Shown: positions 34,192 to 43,572 of the stretch, in pieces
Position numbering within the stretch: the stretch's first letter is position 1
Layout: each line of letters begins with the position of its first letter
Source: Asticcacaulis tiandongensis
GTDB lineage: Bacteria; Pseudomonadota; Alphaproteobacteria; Caulobacterales; Caulobacteraceae
NCBI RefSeq assembly: GCF_006475605.1
Contig: NZ_SSBC01000010.1
Location: 868,001-932,000 of the forward strand
Length of the DNA: 64,000 nucleotides
Reading direction: 5' to 3'
Notes under the pieces: model-generated
Database searches by the model: none
Seen by the model: the letters and a program-made list of their open reading frames with translations, nothing else
What the model was told of the DNA's origin: nothing
Program-made: the position numbers and the translations under genes

Positions 34192-35463
34192 TTACCTTAA
34201 GGCCGGTTCCAGCAGCTTCAGGCTCCCGTCATTCGGCTCCGGCTGAAGCTTCAGCAGACGCATAACAAACGGATAGACATCGACATTATCAAACACCTCA
34301 AGCGCCACACCCTGACGAATATCCGGCCCGGCGGCAATGAAGCTTGAGGCCATGTCAGGGCTTTCGGGATCATAGCCATGCGCCCCGCCGGTATAGCCCA
34401 CGCCCTTGGTACGGTTCTGCGCAATCAGCCAGCGCGCCTCAGCCATACAGACAAACTCAGGCACGCGTCTGTGCGTCCCGAAATGCAGACGCTCCGGCAC
34501 CTCGCCCTTACGCCAGCACTGCATGTGCTCGTGATCTTTCAACAGTCCCGCCGCCACTTCGGCGTCACGCCCGTCGACCGCATTGAGCATGGCCACGGGG
34601 CCAAGCGTCACGAAACGATAGCTGTCCGCCGGAATAAGTTCATCCAGAAACACCCCCCGATCCGCTGAGGTCGGTGACATGCCATGATCGGACACCACAA
34701 CAATATTGACCCTGCCCTCAAGTCCGCGTGCCTTCAGTTGCTCAAGCAGATAACCGATCGACTGATCAACGCTGGCCACAGCCTCATTGACCCTCTCTGA
34801 GTCCGGCCCGTGATGATGGCCTGCGGTATCGACAATATCAAAATAAAGCGTCGTCGCCTGCGGACGCTCGGCTTCTGGCAGATCAAGCCAGGCCAGAACC
34901 TGATCAACCCGCGCATTGCCCGGAAGCTTCTGGTTGAACTTGACATAATAGGACGGACGCACCCCGCGAATATCAGCCTCCGATCCCGGCCAGAACATGG
35001 TGCCGGTCTTCATACCGGCTTGCTCGGCGCTCACCCAGAACGGCACCCCGTCGTCCCACCAGAAGCGGTCAGTTACCGCCTCGGCATTCGACAGGGCAAA
35101 GCGCTGCTCAGGGCGCTGCGGATCGCGCATGGTGTTGCCGACAATACCATGATGATCAGGCCGCAATCCCGTCACCAGCGTGTAATGGTTCGGGAAGGTG
35201 ACACTGGGGAATGACGGTCGCATGGCCGCTGACACACCCTTTTGCCCGATGGCATTGAGGTTGGGCGTCACGCCGCGCGTCAGATAATCCGGATGAAAGC
35301 CATCTATGGAGATAAGAATAAGCGGAACCGCTGTGCCCGCCCGCTCAGGGGTCGCCGCAACCACTGACGGGGACTGCGGATGATCGGGCAAACTGGCGCA
35401 GGCCGCAAGCCCCGCCAGAGCCAAAAGCCCGAACCAGACACTTAGCTTCTTGAATATACGCAT
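34192..35463 (-). CDS. Nucleotide pyrophosphatase/phosphodiesterase-type lipoprotein
   Basis: 423 residues with a lipoprotein signal (lipobox LAAC near residue 22). Alkaline-phosphatase superfamily, NPP branch: metal Asp in LISIDGFHPDYL, nucleophile Thr in FPSVTFPNHY, metal sites in DTAGHHHGPD and VSDHGM, and the last histidine in GGAHGYD. It should hydrolyse phosphodiester or pyrophosphate bonds of nucleotides or lipid head groups in the periplasm. Substrate not inferable. Confidence 0.9.
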   Translation of the reverse strand: MRIFKKLSVWFGLLALAGLAACASLPDHPQSPSVVAATPERAGTAVPLILISIDGFHPDYLTRGVTPNLNAIGQKGVSAAMRPSFPSVTFPNHYTLVTGLRPDHHGIVGNTMRDPQRPEQRFALSNAEAVTDRFWWDDGVPFWVSAEQAGMKTGTMFWPGSEADIRGVRPSYYVKFNQKLPGNARVDQVLAWLDLPEAERPQATTLYFDIVDTAGHHHGPDSERVNEAVASVDQSIGYLLEQLKARGLEGRVNIVVVSDHGMSPTSADRGVFLDELIPADSYRFVTLGPVAMLNAVDGRDAEVAAGLLKDHEHMQCWRKGEVPERLHFGTHRRVPEFVCMAEARWLIAQNRTKGVGYTGGAHGYDPESPDMASSFIAAGPDIRQGVALEVFDNVDVYPFVMRLLKLQPEPNDGSLKLLEPALR

Positions 35464-35585
35464 AGGACACTCACCGGAATAAAGACTATTCCGCCCCCTC
35501 TATCCCCCAAGCACGACAGACATGTGACGCCAGGGCATTTTCACACCGCCTGAACCTGAGACCAATCGCCGCAAACCCAACGAAA

Positions 35586-35613
35586 AAAGCCTCCGGCACT
35601 ACCGAAGGCTTTT
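35586..35613 (-). terminator. Terminator after the 49-residue gene
   Basis: AAAGCCTCCGG pairs with CCGAAGGCTTT with one mismatch; on the minus strand GGCTTTTTT follows. It lies about 60 bases after the small gene's stop codon and supports that gene being transcribed. Confidence 0.75.
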
Positions 35614-35669
35614 AAAAGGCACTGATTGCTCACGAGCGTCAATCGCCCGAAGTCTCAATTACCTGAACA

Positions 35670-35819
35670 TTAATCGCTGGCCCGAAGCGAATCCAAAATG
35701 GGCATGGCCGCGAACGGCGTATAGGCATCATCCCCGTTAGTCGGCTCGGAAACCGGATGGGAAGCCGTTGTATCGGGCGTATCGGAGACCTCAGTGGTCA
35801 TATCGAAATCGTCACGCAT
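35670..35819 (-). CDS. Small acidic protein, 49 residues
   Basis: Starts MRDDFDMTTEV and ends LDSLRASD. It is acidic, rich in Thr/Asp/Pro and has no cysteine, tryptophan or membrane segment. Support that it is real: a strong AGGAGGAGG ribosome binding site six to seven bases before the ATG, a promoter-like TTGACA about 65 bases upstream and a terminator downstream. I recognise no family. Confidence 0.6.
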   Translation of the reverse strand: MRDDFDMTTEVSDTPDTTASHPVSEPTNGDDAYTPFAAMPILDSLRASD

Positions 35820-35860
35820 TGTACCCTCCTCCTAGTTTGAAAACCGCGGCCTTTAAAACC

Positions 35861-35889
35861 CTTAATCGATTCTAAATCCACACTGTCAA
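35861..35889 (-). promoter_or_regulatory. Candidate promoter for the 49-residue gene
   Basis: On the minus strand TTGACA (35884-35889) and ATTAAG (35861-35866) are 17 bases apart, followed about 40 bases later by the start codon. The -35 is perfect; the -10 is partial. Confidence 0.5.
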
Positions 35890-36058
35890 CATAGGGGATG
35901 GAGATAGCCCTGCCTACTCACGCCTCATCACAGCTACGTTACGTTTGAAACTAAAGGCGTTTTTGCCGCATTTCGCCCCATTCTCACCTTAGATGGCCAT
36001 AATCCGCTTTTTTAGCACAACGCACACACACATTTTTCGTGAAGCCCTCCCCCTTCAC

Positions 36059-36117
36059 TCCTCCCTGCCTTGGCGGAGAGGGGGACAGCCGCGATTTATC
36101 GCGGGGGTGGTGGGGCA
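36059..36117. repeat. Family A double-hairpin repeat
   Basis: CTCCCTGCCTTGGCGGAGAGGGGGAC, then CCGCGATTTATCGCGG as the variable hairpin, then GTGGTGGGG (shown in parts). The copy at 58809-58866 is nearly the same sequence. The rest of this gap (35890-36170) shows no gene. Confidence 0.7.
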
Positions 36118-36169
36118 TCTTACTTCTTACTTCTTTTACTTCTCTCCCCTCCCTCTCCCCCAAAACAAC

Positions 36170-36195
36170 AAAAGGCCCCCTTGCGGGAGCCTTTT
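36170..36195 (-). terminator. Terminator downstream of rplQ
   Basis: AAAAGGCCCCC pairs with GGGAGCCTTTT around TTGC; on the minus strand CCTTTTGTTGTTTT follows. It closes the alpha operon. Confidence 0.75.
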
Positions 36196-36218
36196 GCCAG
36201 ACAGAATGTCTGAAAATC

Positions 36219-36319
36219 TTAGAGCGTTGTTCCGTTCTTATTGAATCGGAACAACGCTCTAAATTTTATTTCAACGCGCTTTTTAATCCGAAAAGTGCGT
36301 CACACTTTTCGGAAAGCGC
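36219..36319. repeat. Two large palindromes after rplQ
   Basis: TTAGAGCGTTGTTCCG (36219-36234) is perfectly inverted at 36247-36262. CCGAAAAGTG (36288-36297) is perfectly inverted at 36303-36312, inside GCGCT/AGCGC outer arms. The second palindrome ends at the rplQ stop codon. Similar composite palindromes are dispersed intergenic repeats in alphaproteobacteria. Confidence 0.8.
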
Positions 36320-36320
36320 T

Positions 36321-36737
36321 CTAGTCTTCAGCTTCAGCGAAGTTTTCAACCGGACCAGAGTCCTTGCCCTTGGCGCTTTCGTCACGATCAACGAATTCGA
36401 TGATCGCTACAGGGGCGTTATCGCCGTGACGGAAGCCAGCCTTCAGGATACGGACATAGCCGCCGTTGCGGTCAGCATAACGGGCTGCCAGAACGTCGAA
36501 CAGCTTGCCGACCTGCTTAACGTCACGTACGCGCGAAATGGCGATACGACGGTCATGCAGGGTGCCAGATTTCGCCAGCGTAACCAGCTTCTCGACGAAA
36601 GGACGCAGTTCCTTCGCCTTAGGCAGGGTGGTGACGATCTGTTCGTGCTTGATCAGCGATGCCGCCTGGTTGGCGAACATGGACGTGCGGTGAGCCGATG
36701 TGCGGCCGAGTTTACGGTGACCCATACCGTGACGCAT
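36321..36737 (-). CDS. rplQ: Ribosomal protein L17
   Basis: 138 residues, [17 protein letters not shown] at the start and the KARELRP-like [17 protein letters not shown] core, as in all bacterial L17. It is a 50S subunit protein near the exit tunnel. In this window it is separated from rpoA by 297 bases holding a terminator-like hairpin, so it may have its own promoter. Confidence 0.98.
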   Translation of the reverse strand: MRHGMGHRKLGRTSAHRTSMFANQAASLIKHEQIVTTLPKAKELRPFVEKLVTLAKSGTLHDRRIAISRVRDVKQVGKLFDVLAARYADRNGGYVRILKAGFRHGDNAPVAIIEFVDRDESAKGKDSGPVENFAEAED

Positions 36738-36934
36738 AGTAAAATCTCCAAAGTCCCGTCTGCCCTCAGGCAGGTACGCGACCCCAAAAGCAAGCCTATG
36801 AACAAAAACAACGACCCGAATGGCCTTTGTCCGTCATAAACGTCGGTCAAGCTGACCGAGATTGGCGGGACAAGGTTTTGGTCTTTCCCACCAAGCAAAC
36901 CGCAATTTCATAAAATTGCGCTTCTATAAAAAGC

Positions 36935-36971
36935 GAAAGCCAAGCGACGGGCCGACCCGAGCTTGGCTTTC
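36935..36971 (-). terminator. Terminator-like hairpin between rpoA and rplQ
   Basis: GAAAGCCAAGC pairs perfectly with GCTTGGCTTTC (11 base pairs), and on the minus strand GCTTTTTATAG follows. A second small hairpin, GCAATTT/AAATTGC, lies at 36902-36919. Confidence 0.75.
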
Positions 36972-37034
36972 ACCTTATTATCTACACCAAAAAGTACACT
37001 AAGGCGACAGCCGAAGACCTTTTTGTTGAATGTC

Positions 37035-38051
37035 TTAGATCTGGTCTTCGAACTTCTTGGCCAGATCTTCAACGTTCTCAGGCGGCCAGTTCGGCACATC
37101 CATACCCAACGACAGGGCCATGGACGACAGAACTTCCTTGATCTCGTTCAGCGACTTACGACCGAAGTTCGGTGTACGCAGCATTTCGGATTCCGTCTTC
37201 TGGATCAGGTCACCGATGTAAACGATATTGTCGTTCTTCAGGCAGTTAGCCGAACGCACCGACAGTTCCAGTTCGTCAACCTTCTTGAGGAGCGCCGGAT
37301 TAAACGGCAGTTCCGGCTTACCTTCTTCGACGACGGCAGGCTTCGGCTCTTCAAAGGTGATGAAGATTTGCAATTGGTCCTGAAGAATACGTGCGGCATA
37401 GGCCACAGCATCCACAGGCGTCACGGCAGCATTGGTTTCAACATCAAGGATCAGCTTGTCATAATCAAGCGACTGACCCTGACGGGTTGGCTCGACGCGA
37501 TAAGCCACTTTCTTGACCGGAGAATAAAGCGCATCAACGGCGATCAGGCCGATAGGTGCATCTTCCGGACGCAGACGATCCGCAGGCACATAGCCCTTGC
37601 CGCTCTGAACCGTGAACTCGATGCGCACATTAGCGCCCTCGTCCAGCGTACAGATGACATGATCGGGATTGAGAATTTCAATATCCGACGGCACGTCAAT
37701 CTGACCGGCCGTTACCGGACCAGCGCTCGACGCACGCAGAACCATACGCTTCGGACCTTCAGAATGAAGACGCAGCGCCAGTTGCTTGATGTTCAGAATA
37801 ATATCCACAACGTCTTCACGCACACCCTCGATGGAGGAGAATTCGTGAACCACGCCGTCGATCTGTACCGCCGTCACGGCGGCCCCTTGCAGGGAGGAGA
37901 GCAGAACGCGTCTCAAAGCATTGCCGAGCGTCACACCAAAGCCACGCTCCAGAGGCTCAGCCACAAGACGCATCTTGCGGCTGGCGTCGGAACCAGCTTC
38001 AACCAGTGGCTTCTCGGGACGAATCAGCTGTTGCCAGTTTTTTTCGATCAT
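37035..38051 (-). CDS. rpoA: RNA polymerase subunit alpha
   Basis: 338 residues, full length. The N-terminal dimerisation domain (about 1-235) starts [15 protein letters not shown] and contains [20 protein letters not shown]. The C-terminal domain has [13 protein letters not shown] and the DNA/UP-element contact region [17 protein letters not shown]. It forms the alpha operon with rpsM and rpsK upstream. Confidence 0.98.
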   Translation of the reverse strand: MIEKNWQQLIRPEKPLVEAGSDASRKMRLVAEPLERGFGVTLGNALRRVLLSSLQGAAVTAVQIDGVVHEFSSIEGVREDVVDIILNIKQLALRLHSEGPKRMVLRASSAGPVTAGQIDVPSDIEILNPDHVICTLDEGANVRIEFTVQSGKGYVPADRLRPEDAPIGLIAVDALYSPVKKVAYRVEPTRQGQSLDYDKLILDVETNAAVTPVDAVAYAARILQDQLQIFITFEEPKPAVVEEGKPELPFNPALLKKVDELELSVRSANCLKNDNIVYIGDLIQKTESEMLRTPNFGRKSLNEIKEVLSSMALSLGMDVPNWPPENVEDLAKKFEDQI

Positions 38052-38123
38052 TGCGTCCCTCAGACGATAAAGGTTGCCCTCCGGTTAACTCAGAGGGCAA
38101 CGTAAAAAGGGTAGAAAAAAGAA

Positions 38124-38513
38124 TTAAACGCGACGACGCTTAGGCGGACGGCAGCCATTGTGCGGGATCGGGGTCACATCACGGATAGTGGTGATGGTGA
38201 AACCTACCGCCTGCAGGGCGCGAAGCGCTGATTCACGGCCCGAACCGGGGCCTGCAACGCTGACTTCGAGGGTCTTCACACCATGCTCGATAGCCTTGCG
38301 GCCGGCATCTTCAGCGGCAACCTGAGCAGCGTAAGGGGTCGACTTACGCGAACCCTTGAAGCCCATGTGACCGGCTGACGACCAGGAAATAGCATTTCCC
38401 TGTGCATCGGTGATGGTGATCATCGTGTTGTTAAAGGACGCATTAACGTGCGCTACGCCCGACGTGATATTTTTGCGCTCGCGCTTTTTAACGCGTGAAG
38501 GTTCTTTGGCCAT
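38124..38513 (-). CDS. rpsK: Ribosomal protein S11
   Basis: 129 residues with the conserved [15 protein letters not shown] and [15 protein letters not shown] regions of S11. It lines the mRNA exit region of the 30S platform. It lies 13 bases after rpsM and 72 bases before rpoA. Confidence 0.98.
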   Translation of the reverse strand: MAKEPSRVKKRERKNITSGVAHVNASFNNTMITITDAQGNAISWSSAGHMGFKGSRKSTPYAAQVAAEDAGRKAIEHGVKTLEVSVAGPGSGRESALRALQAVGFTITTIRDVTPIPHNGCRPPKRRRV

Positions 38514-38526
38514 AAGTCAGTCCCGA

Positions 38527-38895
38527 TTACTTCTTCTTGCCAGCGATAGGCTTCGCCGGGCCTTTGCGCGTACGCGCGTTGGTGTGGGTACGCTGACCGC
38601 GCACAGGCAGCCCCTTACGGTGACGCAGGCCGCGATAGCAAGCCAGGTCCATAAGACGCTTGATGTTCATCGACACTTCGCGACGCAGATCGCCTTCGAC
38701 CAGATAATCACGGTCGATGGTTTCACGAATCTGCAACACTTCGGCGTCGGAAAGCTGGTTGACGCGGCGGCTGTCTTCGATGCCCACCTTGGTCACGATT
38801 TCCTCGGCCTTTTTCGCGCCGATGCCATGAATATATTGGAGCGCGATGATTACGCGCTTGTTGGTCGGTATATTGACGCCTGCAATACGGGCCAC
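38527..38895 (-). CDS. rpsM: Ribosomal protein S13
   Basis: 122 residues, [15 protein letters not shown] at the start and the [19 protein letters not shown] tail that contacts tRNA in the P site. It is the first gene of the alpha operon here. The 257-base gap upstream to adk holds its promoter region; no gene is seen there and no rpmJ is present at this usual place. Confidence 0.98.
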   Translation of the reverse strand: MARIAGVNIPTNKRVIIALQYIHGIGAKKAEEIVTKVGIEDSRRVNQLSDAEVLQIRETIDRDYLVEGDLRREVSMNIKRLMDLACYRGLRHRKGLPVRGQRTHTNARTRKGPAKPIAGKKK

Positions 38896-39152
38896 GTCTT
38901 GTTCTCCTGAACGTGTCTGGAAGCACGTTTAAAATACGAAATCGACGCGTATGCCGTCCTCCATCCTACCGGATGAGCGACAAAGACATGCGCGTATGCG
39001 TTTCGCGGAAGCTGCCCCTTATACAGAGGGTTTTGCTCCCGTCAATGGGTAGAAGTGAGATATTGTCAAGTTTCAAAGGGAAATCTTAACATATCCCGGC
39101 GGATAGACACCGGCCCGCCCTAAGTTACCTTAAAAGCGCACCGGTTTGGTAT

Positions 39153-39725
39153 TTAGCCAACCAGAACCGAGAGGGCCTGCTCGACACGGCCTGAAACCTC
39201 CTCAACGGAGCCCAGGCCATCGACTTCGGACAATTTGCCCTGAGCCGCGTAATAGGGAAGCAAAGGGGCGGTCTGGGCATTATAGGCTGCCAGACGCACC
39301 TTATAGGATTCGGGGTTGTCGTCTGAACGACCTTCTTCGGCAAAGCGCTTTTCAATGCGCTCCAGAAGCACGGTCTCGTCGACCTTCAGACGGACCACGC
39401 GATCAATCTGCGAACCGCGCTCAGCCAGCATGGCATCAAGCGCTTCCGCCTGAGCTACGGTACGTGGAAAGCCGTCAAAGATGGCTCCACCTGCGGCTTC
39501 CGCCTCAGGCAGTCGCTCACGGATCAGGTCGATAACGATGTCGTCCGACACCAGACCGCCCGTATCAAGTATAGACTTCACGCGCTGACCAAGTTCCGAA
39601 CCGGCGGCAATGGCTGCACGCAGCATGTCGCCGGTCGAAAGCTGCACCATATTATGGGCGACCACCAGGCGCTTGGCCTGAGTGCCCTTTCCGGCAGCTG
39701 GCGGTCCGAAAAGAACCAGATTCAT
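39153..39725 (-). CDS. adk: Adenylate kinase
   Basis: 190 residues. P-loop GPPAAGKGTQAK, the GFPRTVAQAEAL region and RADDxxE-like EGRSDDNPES. It is the short form without the long zinc-type LID domain, common in alphaproteobacteria. It interconverts ATP, AMP and ADP. Its start overlaps the secY stop by four bases (ATGA), so the two are translationally coupled. Confidence 0.97.
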   Translation of the reverse strand: MNLVLFGPPAAGKGTQAKRLVVAHNMVQLSTGDMLRAAIAAGSELGQRVKSILDTGGLVSDDIVIDLIRERLPEAEAAGGAIFDGFPRTVAQAEALDAMLAERGSQIDRVVRLKVDETVLLERIEKRFAEEGRSDDNPESYKVRLAAYNAQTAPLLPYYAAQGKLSEVDGLGSVEEVSGRVEQALSVLVG

Positions 39726-41083
39726 TTACCGCGCCCTCCCCTGAGCTTAGATTTTTTAATCAGGCCGTCATACTGGTGCGCCAGAAGATGCGACTGGATC
39801 TGCGCCACCGTATCCATGGTCACGGTCACCACGATCAGGATAGACGTACCGCCAAAATAGAAGCTGGCATTCCCAAGACCCATGACCAGAAACTCCGGCA
39901 ACAGACAGACCAGCGTAATATAGGCCGCACCGATCACCGTAATGCGCGTCAGCACATAGTCGATATATTCTGCGGTACGCTTGCCCGGACGGATACCCGG
40001 CAGGAAGCCCCCGTACTTACGCAGATTCTCGGCGGTTTCCTCAGGGTTGAACACCAGCGAGGTGTAGAGGAAACAGAAGAAGATGATCAGCGAGGCATAC
40101 AGGAAGACAAACAGCGGCTGCCCCTGATGAAGCTGCGCCGTCAGGCCAGGCAGCCACGACAACCAGCTGGGCACGCTGTCCGGGTTTTGCCCGAGGAAGG
40201 CCGCAGCCGTCGTCGGCATCAGCAGAAGCGACGAGGCAAAGATCGGCGGAATAACACCGGCGGTGTTGACCTTAAGCGGCATGAAGGAGGATTCGCCCCC
40301 CGTCATGCGGTTCCCCACCTGACGCTTCGGATACTGCACCAGCAGACGACGCTGGGCGCGTTCCATGAAGACGATGAAGATGATGGTCGCGATGACAACA
40401 ACCACAACGAAGAACAGAATGAATGCCGTGATCTGACCTTCTTTGGACAGGGCCAGAAGATTGGTGATCGTGCGCGGAAGAACCGCGACAATACCGGCAA
40501 AAATGATCAGCGAAATACCGTTACCGATGCCGCGCGCGGTGATCTGCTCACCCAGCCACATCAGGAACATGGTACCACCGGTCAGGGTAACCACCGTAGT
40601 AATAAGGAACATCGGTCCCGGATTGAGCGCCAGAGACGGGCTTGCCGCCTGCATCCCTGCGGCAATCGAGAACGACTGCACCAGCGCCAGCAGAAGCGTC
40701 AGATAGCGCGTATACTGGTTAAGCTGCTTACGACCGGCTTCCCCACCCTCTTTACGCAGCTTTTCCCAGGGGCCGTATACCGACCCCATAAGCTGAACGA
40801 TAATCGAGGCCGAGATATAGGGCATGATGTTCAGAGCGAAGATAGCCATCCGCTCGACCGCGCCCCCTGAGAACATGTTGAACATGCCCAGAATGCCTTG
40901 CGACTGACCGGAAAAGGCCTGCGAAAACGCCGCAATATCGATACCCGGAATGGGGATATAGGTCCCCAGACGGTAAACGATCAAAGCCCCTAATGTGAAA
41001 AGAAGACGTTTATGAAGATCCTTAGCCTTTGCGAAGGCTCCGAAATTCATATTGGCCGCCAGTTGTTCAGCCGCAGATGCCAT
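39722..41083 (-). CDS. secY: Protein translocase subunit SecY
   Basis: 453 residues with ten membrane helices. Landmarks: YRLGTYIPIPGID in the first segment, FNMFSGGAVERMAIFALNIMPYISASI, and the cytoplasmic loop KYGGFLPGIRPGKRTAEYI. It forms the central Sec channel. A terminator-like hairpin separates it from rplO upstream; adk overlaps downstream. Confidence 0.98.
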   Translation of the reverse strand: MASAAEQLAANMNFGAFAKAKDLHKRLLFTLGALIVYRLGTYIPIPGIDIAAFSQAFSGQSQGILGMFNMFSGGAVERMAIFALNIMPYISASIIVQLMGSVYGPWEKLRKEGGEAGRKQLNQYTRYLTLLLALVQSFSIAAGMQAASPSLALNPGPMFLITTVVTLTGGTMFLMWLGEQITARGIGNGISLIIFAGIVAVLPRTITNLLALSKEGQITAFILFFVVVVVIATIIFIVFMERAQRRLLVQYPKRQVGNRMTGGESSFMPLKVNTAGVIPPIFASSLLLMPTTAAAFLGQNPDSVPSWLSWLPGLTAQLHQGQPLFVFLYASLIIFFCFLYTSLVFNPEETAENLRKYGGFLPGIRPGKRTAEYIDYVLTRITVIGAAYITLVCLLPEFLVMGLGNASFYFGGTSILIVVTVTMDTVAQIQSHLLAHQYDGLIKKSKLRGGRGK

Positions 41084-41212
41084 GAAAACCTCAGATCACG
41101 GACAGAATCACTCTCCTGCCCCTATGAAAACCACCCTAATGCGCGGGCCCACTTTGCGCGAGACGTCTTTTCAGACCATCCCTATGCCCATATGGGGCCT
41201 GCATAAGAAAAC

Positions 41213-41242
41213 GACACCCCGAATTAAAAAAATCGGGGTGTC
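41213..41242 (-). terminator. Terminator-like hairpin between rplO and secY
   Basis: GACACCCCGA pairs perfectly with TCGGGGTGTC across an A-rich loop; on the minus strand GTTTTCTTATG follows. It stands about ten bases after the rplO stop codon. Confidence 0.75.
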
Positions 41243-41251
41243 ATCTATGCC

Positions 41252-41731
41252 TTAGGCTTCGGCCTTAACCGGACGCTTTTGGGTTACGGAACCACCCGCA
41301 GCTTCAACGGCCTTAACCGCTGAAGCGGACGCCGAATAAACGGTCAGGTTCAGCTTGGCTTTCAGTTCGCCTTCACCGAGCAGACGCACGCCGTCCAGCT
41401 CACGACGGATAACGCCAGCAGCCTTAAGGGCAGCGGCGTCAAGCGCCTGAGAGGCATCGAGCTTGCCTGCGTCGATCGCCTGTTGCAGACGCCACAGGTT
41501 CACTTCTGCAAATTTCAGAGCGAAGGGATTGTTGAAACCGCGCTTAGGCATACGCATGTAAAGCGGCATCTGACCGCCTTCAAAGCCTTGCAGCGAAACG
41601 CCGGTACGGGATTTCTGACCCTTTACACCGCGACCTGCGGTCTTGCCCTTGCCGGAGCCTGGGCCACGGCCCACGCGCATACGGCCCTTGGTGGCGCCTT
41701 CATTGTCGCGGATTTCATTCAACTTAGTCAT
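41252..41731 (-). CDS. rplO: Ribosomal protein L15
   Basis: 159 residues. The start [35 protein letters not shown]-type region (landmarks [13 protein letters not shown] and [10 protein letters not shown]) and [17 protein letters not shown] identify L15. It is bounded on both sides by terminator-like hairpins, which is unusual inside the spc operon. Confidence 0.98.
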   Translation of the reverse strand: MTKLNEIRDNEGATKGRMRVGRGPGSGKGKTAGRGVKGQKSRTGVSLQGFEGGQMPLYMRMPKRGFNNPFALKFAEVNLWRLQQAIDAGKLDASQALDAAALKAAGVIRRELDGVRLLGEGELKAKLNLTVYSASASAVKAVEAAGGSVTQKRPVKAEA

Positions 41732-41831
41732 GCTATGCCTCTTTAAAAAGAATTACGCCGACACACCTGTGCCGACTCGGCCGAAAGGATTTTCAGGTAT
41801 CCCATACAGGAATCTGCCTCTCATAAATAGC

Positions 41832-41865
41832 AAAACGCCTCCGCAGGGGGCTGCGGAGGCGTTTT
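41832..41865 (-). terminator. Perfect 15-bp terminator hairpin between rpmD and rplO
   Basis: AAAACGCCTCCGCAG is perfectly inverted as CTGCGGAGGCGTTTT around a four-base loop; on the minus strand GCGTTTTGCTATTT results. It is one of the strongest intrinsic terminators in the window and lies in the middle of the spc operon. Confidence 0.85.
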
Positions 41866-41890
41866 ATTTTCAGCTCTGAAAGCGTTCGTT

Positions 41891-42067
41891 CTACTCAACG
41901 ATCTCGATCAGGTGAGCTACCTTGGCGATCTGACCGCGGGTCGAAGGTGTATCTTCAAGCGTTGATACACGACCGATACGGTTCAGACCCAGACCAATCA
42001 GCGTCGCGCGCTGATGCGCGGTACGGCGAATGGGGGAGCCCGTTTGCTTAACAGTCACAGTAGCCAT
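41891..42067 (-). CDS. rpmD: Ribosomal protein L30
   Basis: 58 residues, too short for many gene calls. The sequence starts [20 protein letters not shown] and has the [16 protein letters not shown] core of L30. It lies between rpsE and rplO, in the normal spc position, four bases after rpsE. Confidence 0.97.
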   Translation of the reverse strand: MATVTVKQTGSPIRRTAHQRATLIGLGLNRIGRVSTLEDTPSTRGQIAKVAHLIEIVE

Positions 42068-42070
42068 GAT

Positions 42071-42643
42071 TTAGCCCTCCGCTTCGGTCGAGGCAGCGCC
42101 ATCAGCACGACGCGGCAGAAGATCAGCGACCTTCTTGTTACGCTTTGCAGCAACCTGACGGGGCGAATTTTGCTCCTTCAGGGCCTCAAACGTGGCGCGA
42201 ACCATGTTGTAAGGGTTGGAAGAACCGAGCGACTTGCCGACAACGTCGGAAATGCCGAGGGTTTCCAGAACCGCACGCATAGGACCACCCGCGATCACGC
42301 CGGTGCCCGGAGGCGCCGTGCGAAGCTGGATCTTGCCTGCGCCCCAACGGCCGTAACCGTCATGGTGCAGGGTGCGTGATTCACGAAGCGGAACGCGGAT
42401 CAGCGACTTCTTGGCTTCTTCGGTGGCCTTGCGGATGGCTTCCGGCACTTCACGCGCCTTGCCATGACCGAAACCGACGCGGCCCTTCTGGTCACCAACG
42501 ACCATCAGTGCAGCGAACGAGAAGCGACGACCACCCTTAACGGTAGCCGCAACGCGGTTGATGTGGACGAGCTTTTCTACGAACTCCGAAGGTTCTTCGG
42601 TACGGTCGCGGCGCTCGGAACGGTTTTCGTTAGGACGTGCCAT
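42071..42643 (-). CDS. rpsE: Ribosomal protein S5
   Basis: 190 residues with the S5 core [20 protein letters not shown] (split landmarks [15 protein letters not shown] and [13 protein letters not shown]) and the [22 protein letters not shown] region. It takes part in decoding accuracy in the 30S subunit. 12 bases follow rplR. Confidence 0.98.
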   Translation of the reverse strand: MARPNENRSERRDRTEEPSEFVEKLVHINRVAATVKGGRRFSFAALMVVGDQKGRVGFGHGKAREVPEAIRKATEEAKKSLIRVPLRESRTLHHDGYGRWGAGKIQLRTAPPGTGVIAGGPMRAVLETLGISDVVGKSLGSSNPYNMVRATFEALKEQNSPRQVAAKRNKKVADLLPRRADGAASTEAEG

Positions 42644-42655
42644 AAATCCGACCCC

Positions 42656-43009
42656 TTAGAAGTTAAGACCGGCTTCACGCGCGGCTTCCGCCAACGCCTT
42701 CACCCGACCATGATAGATGTAACCGCCACGGTCGAAAACGACGTCCTTGATACCGGCTTCGACAGCGCGTTGCGCTACCAGCTTGCCGACTTCAGTGGCC
42801 GAGGCCGTGTCAGATCCACGCTTGGCAGCCGCTTCAAGCGACGACGCCGCTGCAATGGTCTTGCCGTTCACGTCATCGATGACCTGAGCGTAGATGTTCT
42901 TGTCCGAACGGAAGACCGACAGACGCGGACGGCCGTTAGACAGCTTCTTCAGGCGCGTACGGTTGCGCTGAGCGCGACGAGCCAGTTGTTCACGAGGAGA
43001 AAGAGCCAT
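42656..43009 (-). CDS. rplR: Ribosomal protein L18
   Basis: 117 residues, a basic N-terminus ([19 protein letters not shown]) and [23 protein letters not shown]-type end (landmark [17 protein letters not shown]). It binds 5S rRNA. Three bases separate it from rplF. Confidence 0.98.
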   Translation of the reverse strand: MALSPREQLARRAQRNRTRLKKLSNGRPRLSVFRSDKNIYAQVIDDVNGKTIAAASSLEAAAKRGSDTASATEVGKLVAQRAVEAGIKDVVFDRGGYIYHGRVKALAEAAREAGLNF

Positions 43010-43012
43010 GAC

Positions 43013-43546
43013 TTACTTCTTCTTCCCTTCTTTGCGGCGAACCTTTTCGCCGGCATAACGGACACCCTTGGCCTTGTAAGGCTCAGGCGGACGGATCTTG
43101 CGGATTTTCGCCGCCAGTTCGCCAACAACCTGCTTGTCGATGCCCTGAATCTTGATTTCGGTTTGCTTCGGTACAACGAAGGTGATGCCCGCTGGTGGCG
43201 GAACGTCAACATCGTGCGAGAAGCCGAGCGACAGCGACAGGGCATTGCCCTTCAGTGCTGCGCGGTAACCCACACCAACCAGTTCAAGCGTTTGCTCGAA
43301 GCCTTCGGTTACACCCTTCACCATATTGGCGATGAGCGTACGCGAAAGACCCCACATTGAGCGGTGACGGGCGGTTTCGCCACGCGGGGAAACGCTGAGT
43401 TCAGCGCCTTCCTGCTTGACTTCGATTTCTTCAACAACCGTCCAGTTCAGTTGCCCCTTGGGGCCCTTTACGGTGATGTCCTGACCGTTGAGCGTGATGG
43501 TCACGCCCGCCGGTACAGCTATAGGTTTTTTGCCAATCCGTGACAT
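43013..43546 (-). CDS. rplF: Ribosomal protein L6
   Basis: 177 residues, [15 protein letters not shown] start and the C-terminal signature [23 protein letters not shown]. It lies near the factor-binding site of the 50S subunit. It stands between rpsH and rplR in the standard order. Confidence 0.98.
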   Translation of the reverse strand: MSRIGKKPIAVPAGVTITLNGQDITVKGPKGQLNWTVVEEIEVKQEGAELSVSPRGETARHRSMWGLSRTLIANMVKGVTEGFEQTLELVGVGYRAALKGNALSLSLGFSHDVDVPPPAGITFVVPKQTEIKIQGIDKQVVGELAAKIRKIRPPEPYKAKGVRYAGEKVRRKEGKKK

Positions 43547-43572
43547 GGTCTTAATTTCCTTGCGTTCCGGTC

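Noticed and set aside
35670-35819. Small protein as a lasso peptide precursor (Asticcacaulis is known for astexins)
   Set aside because: There is a Thr two residues before a Gly, but no Asp or Glu at ring position 7-9, and no lasso cyclase or protease genes nearby.
38896-39152. Possible rpmJ (L36) between adk and rpsM
   Set aside because: No 37-41 codon frame with the L36 cysteine/histidine pattern is visible on either strand.
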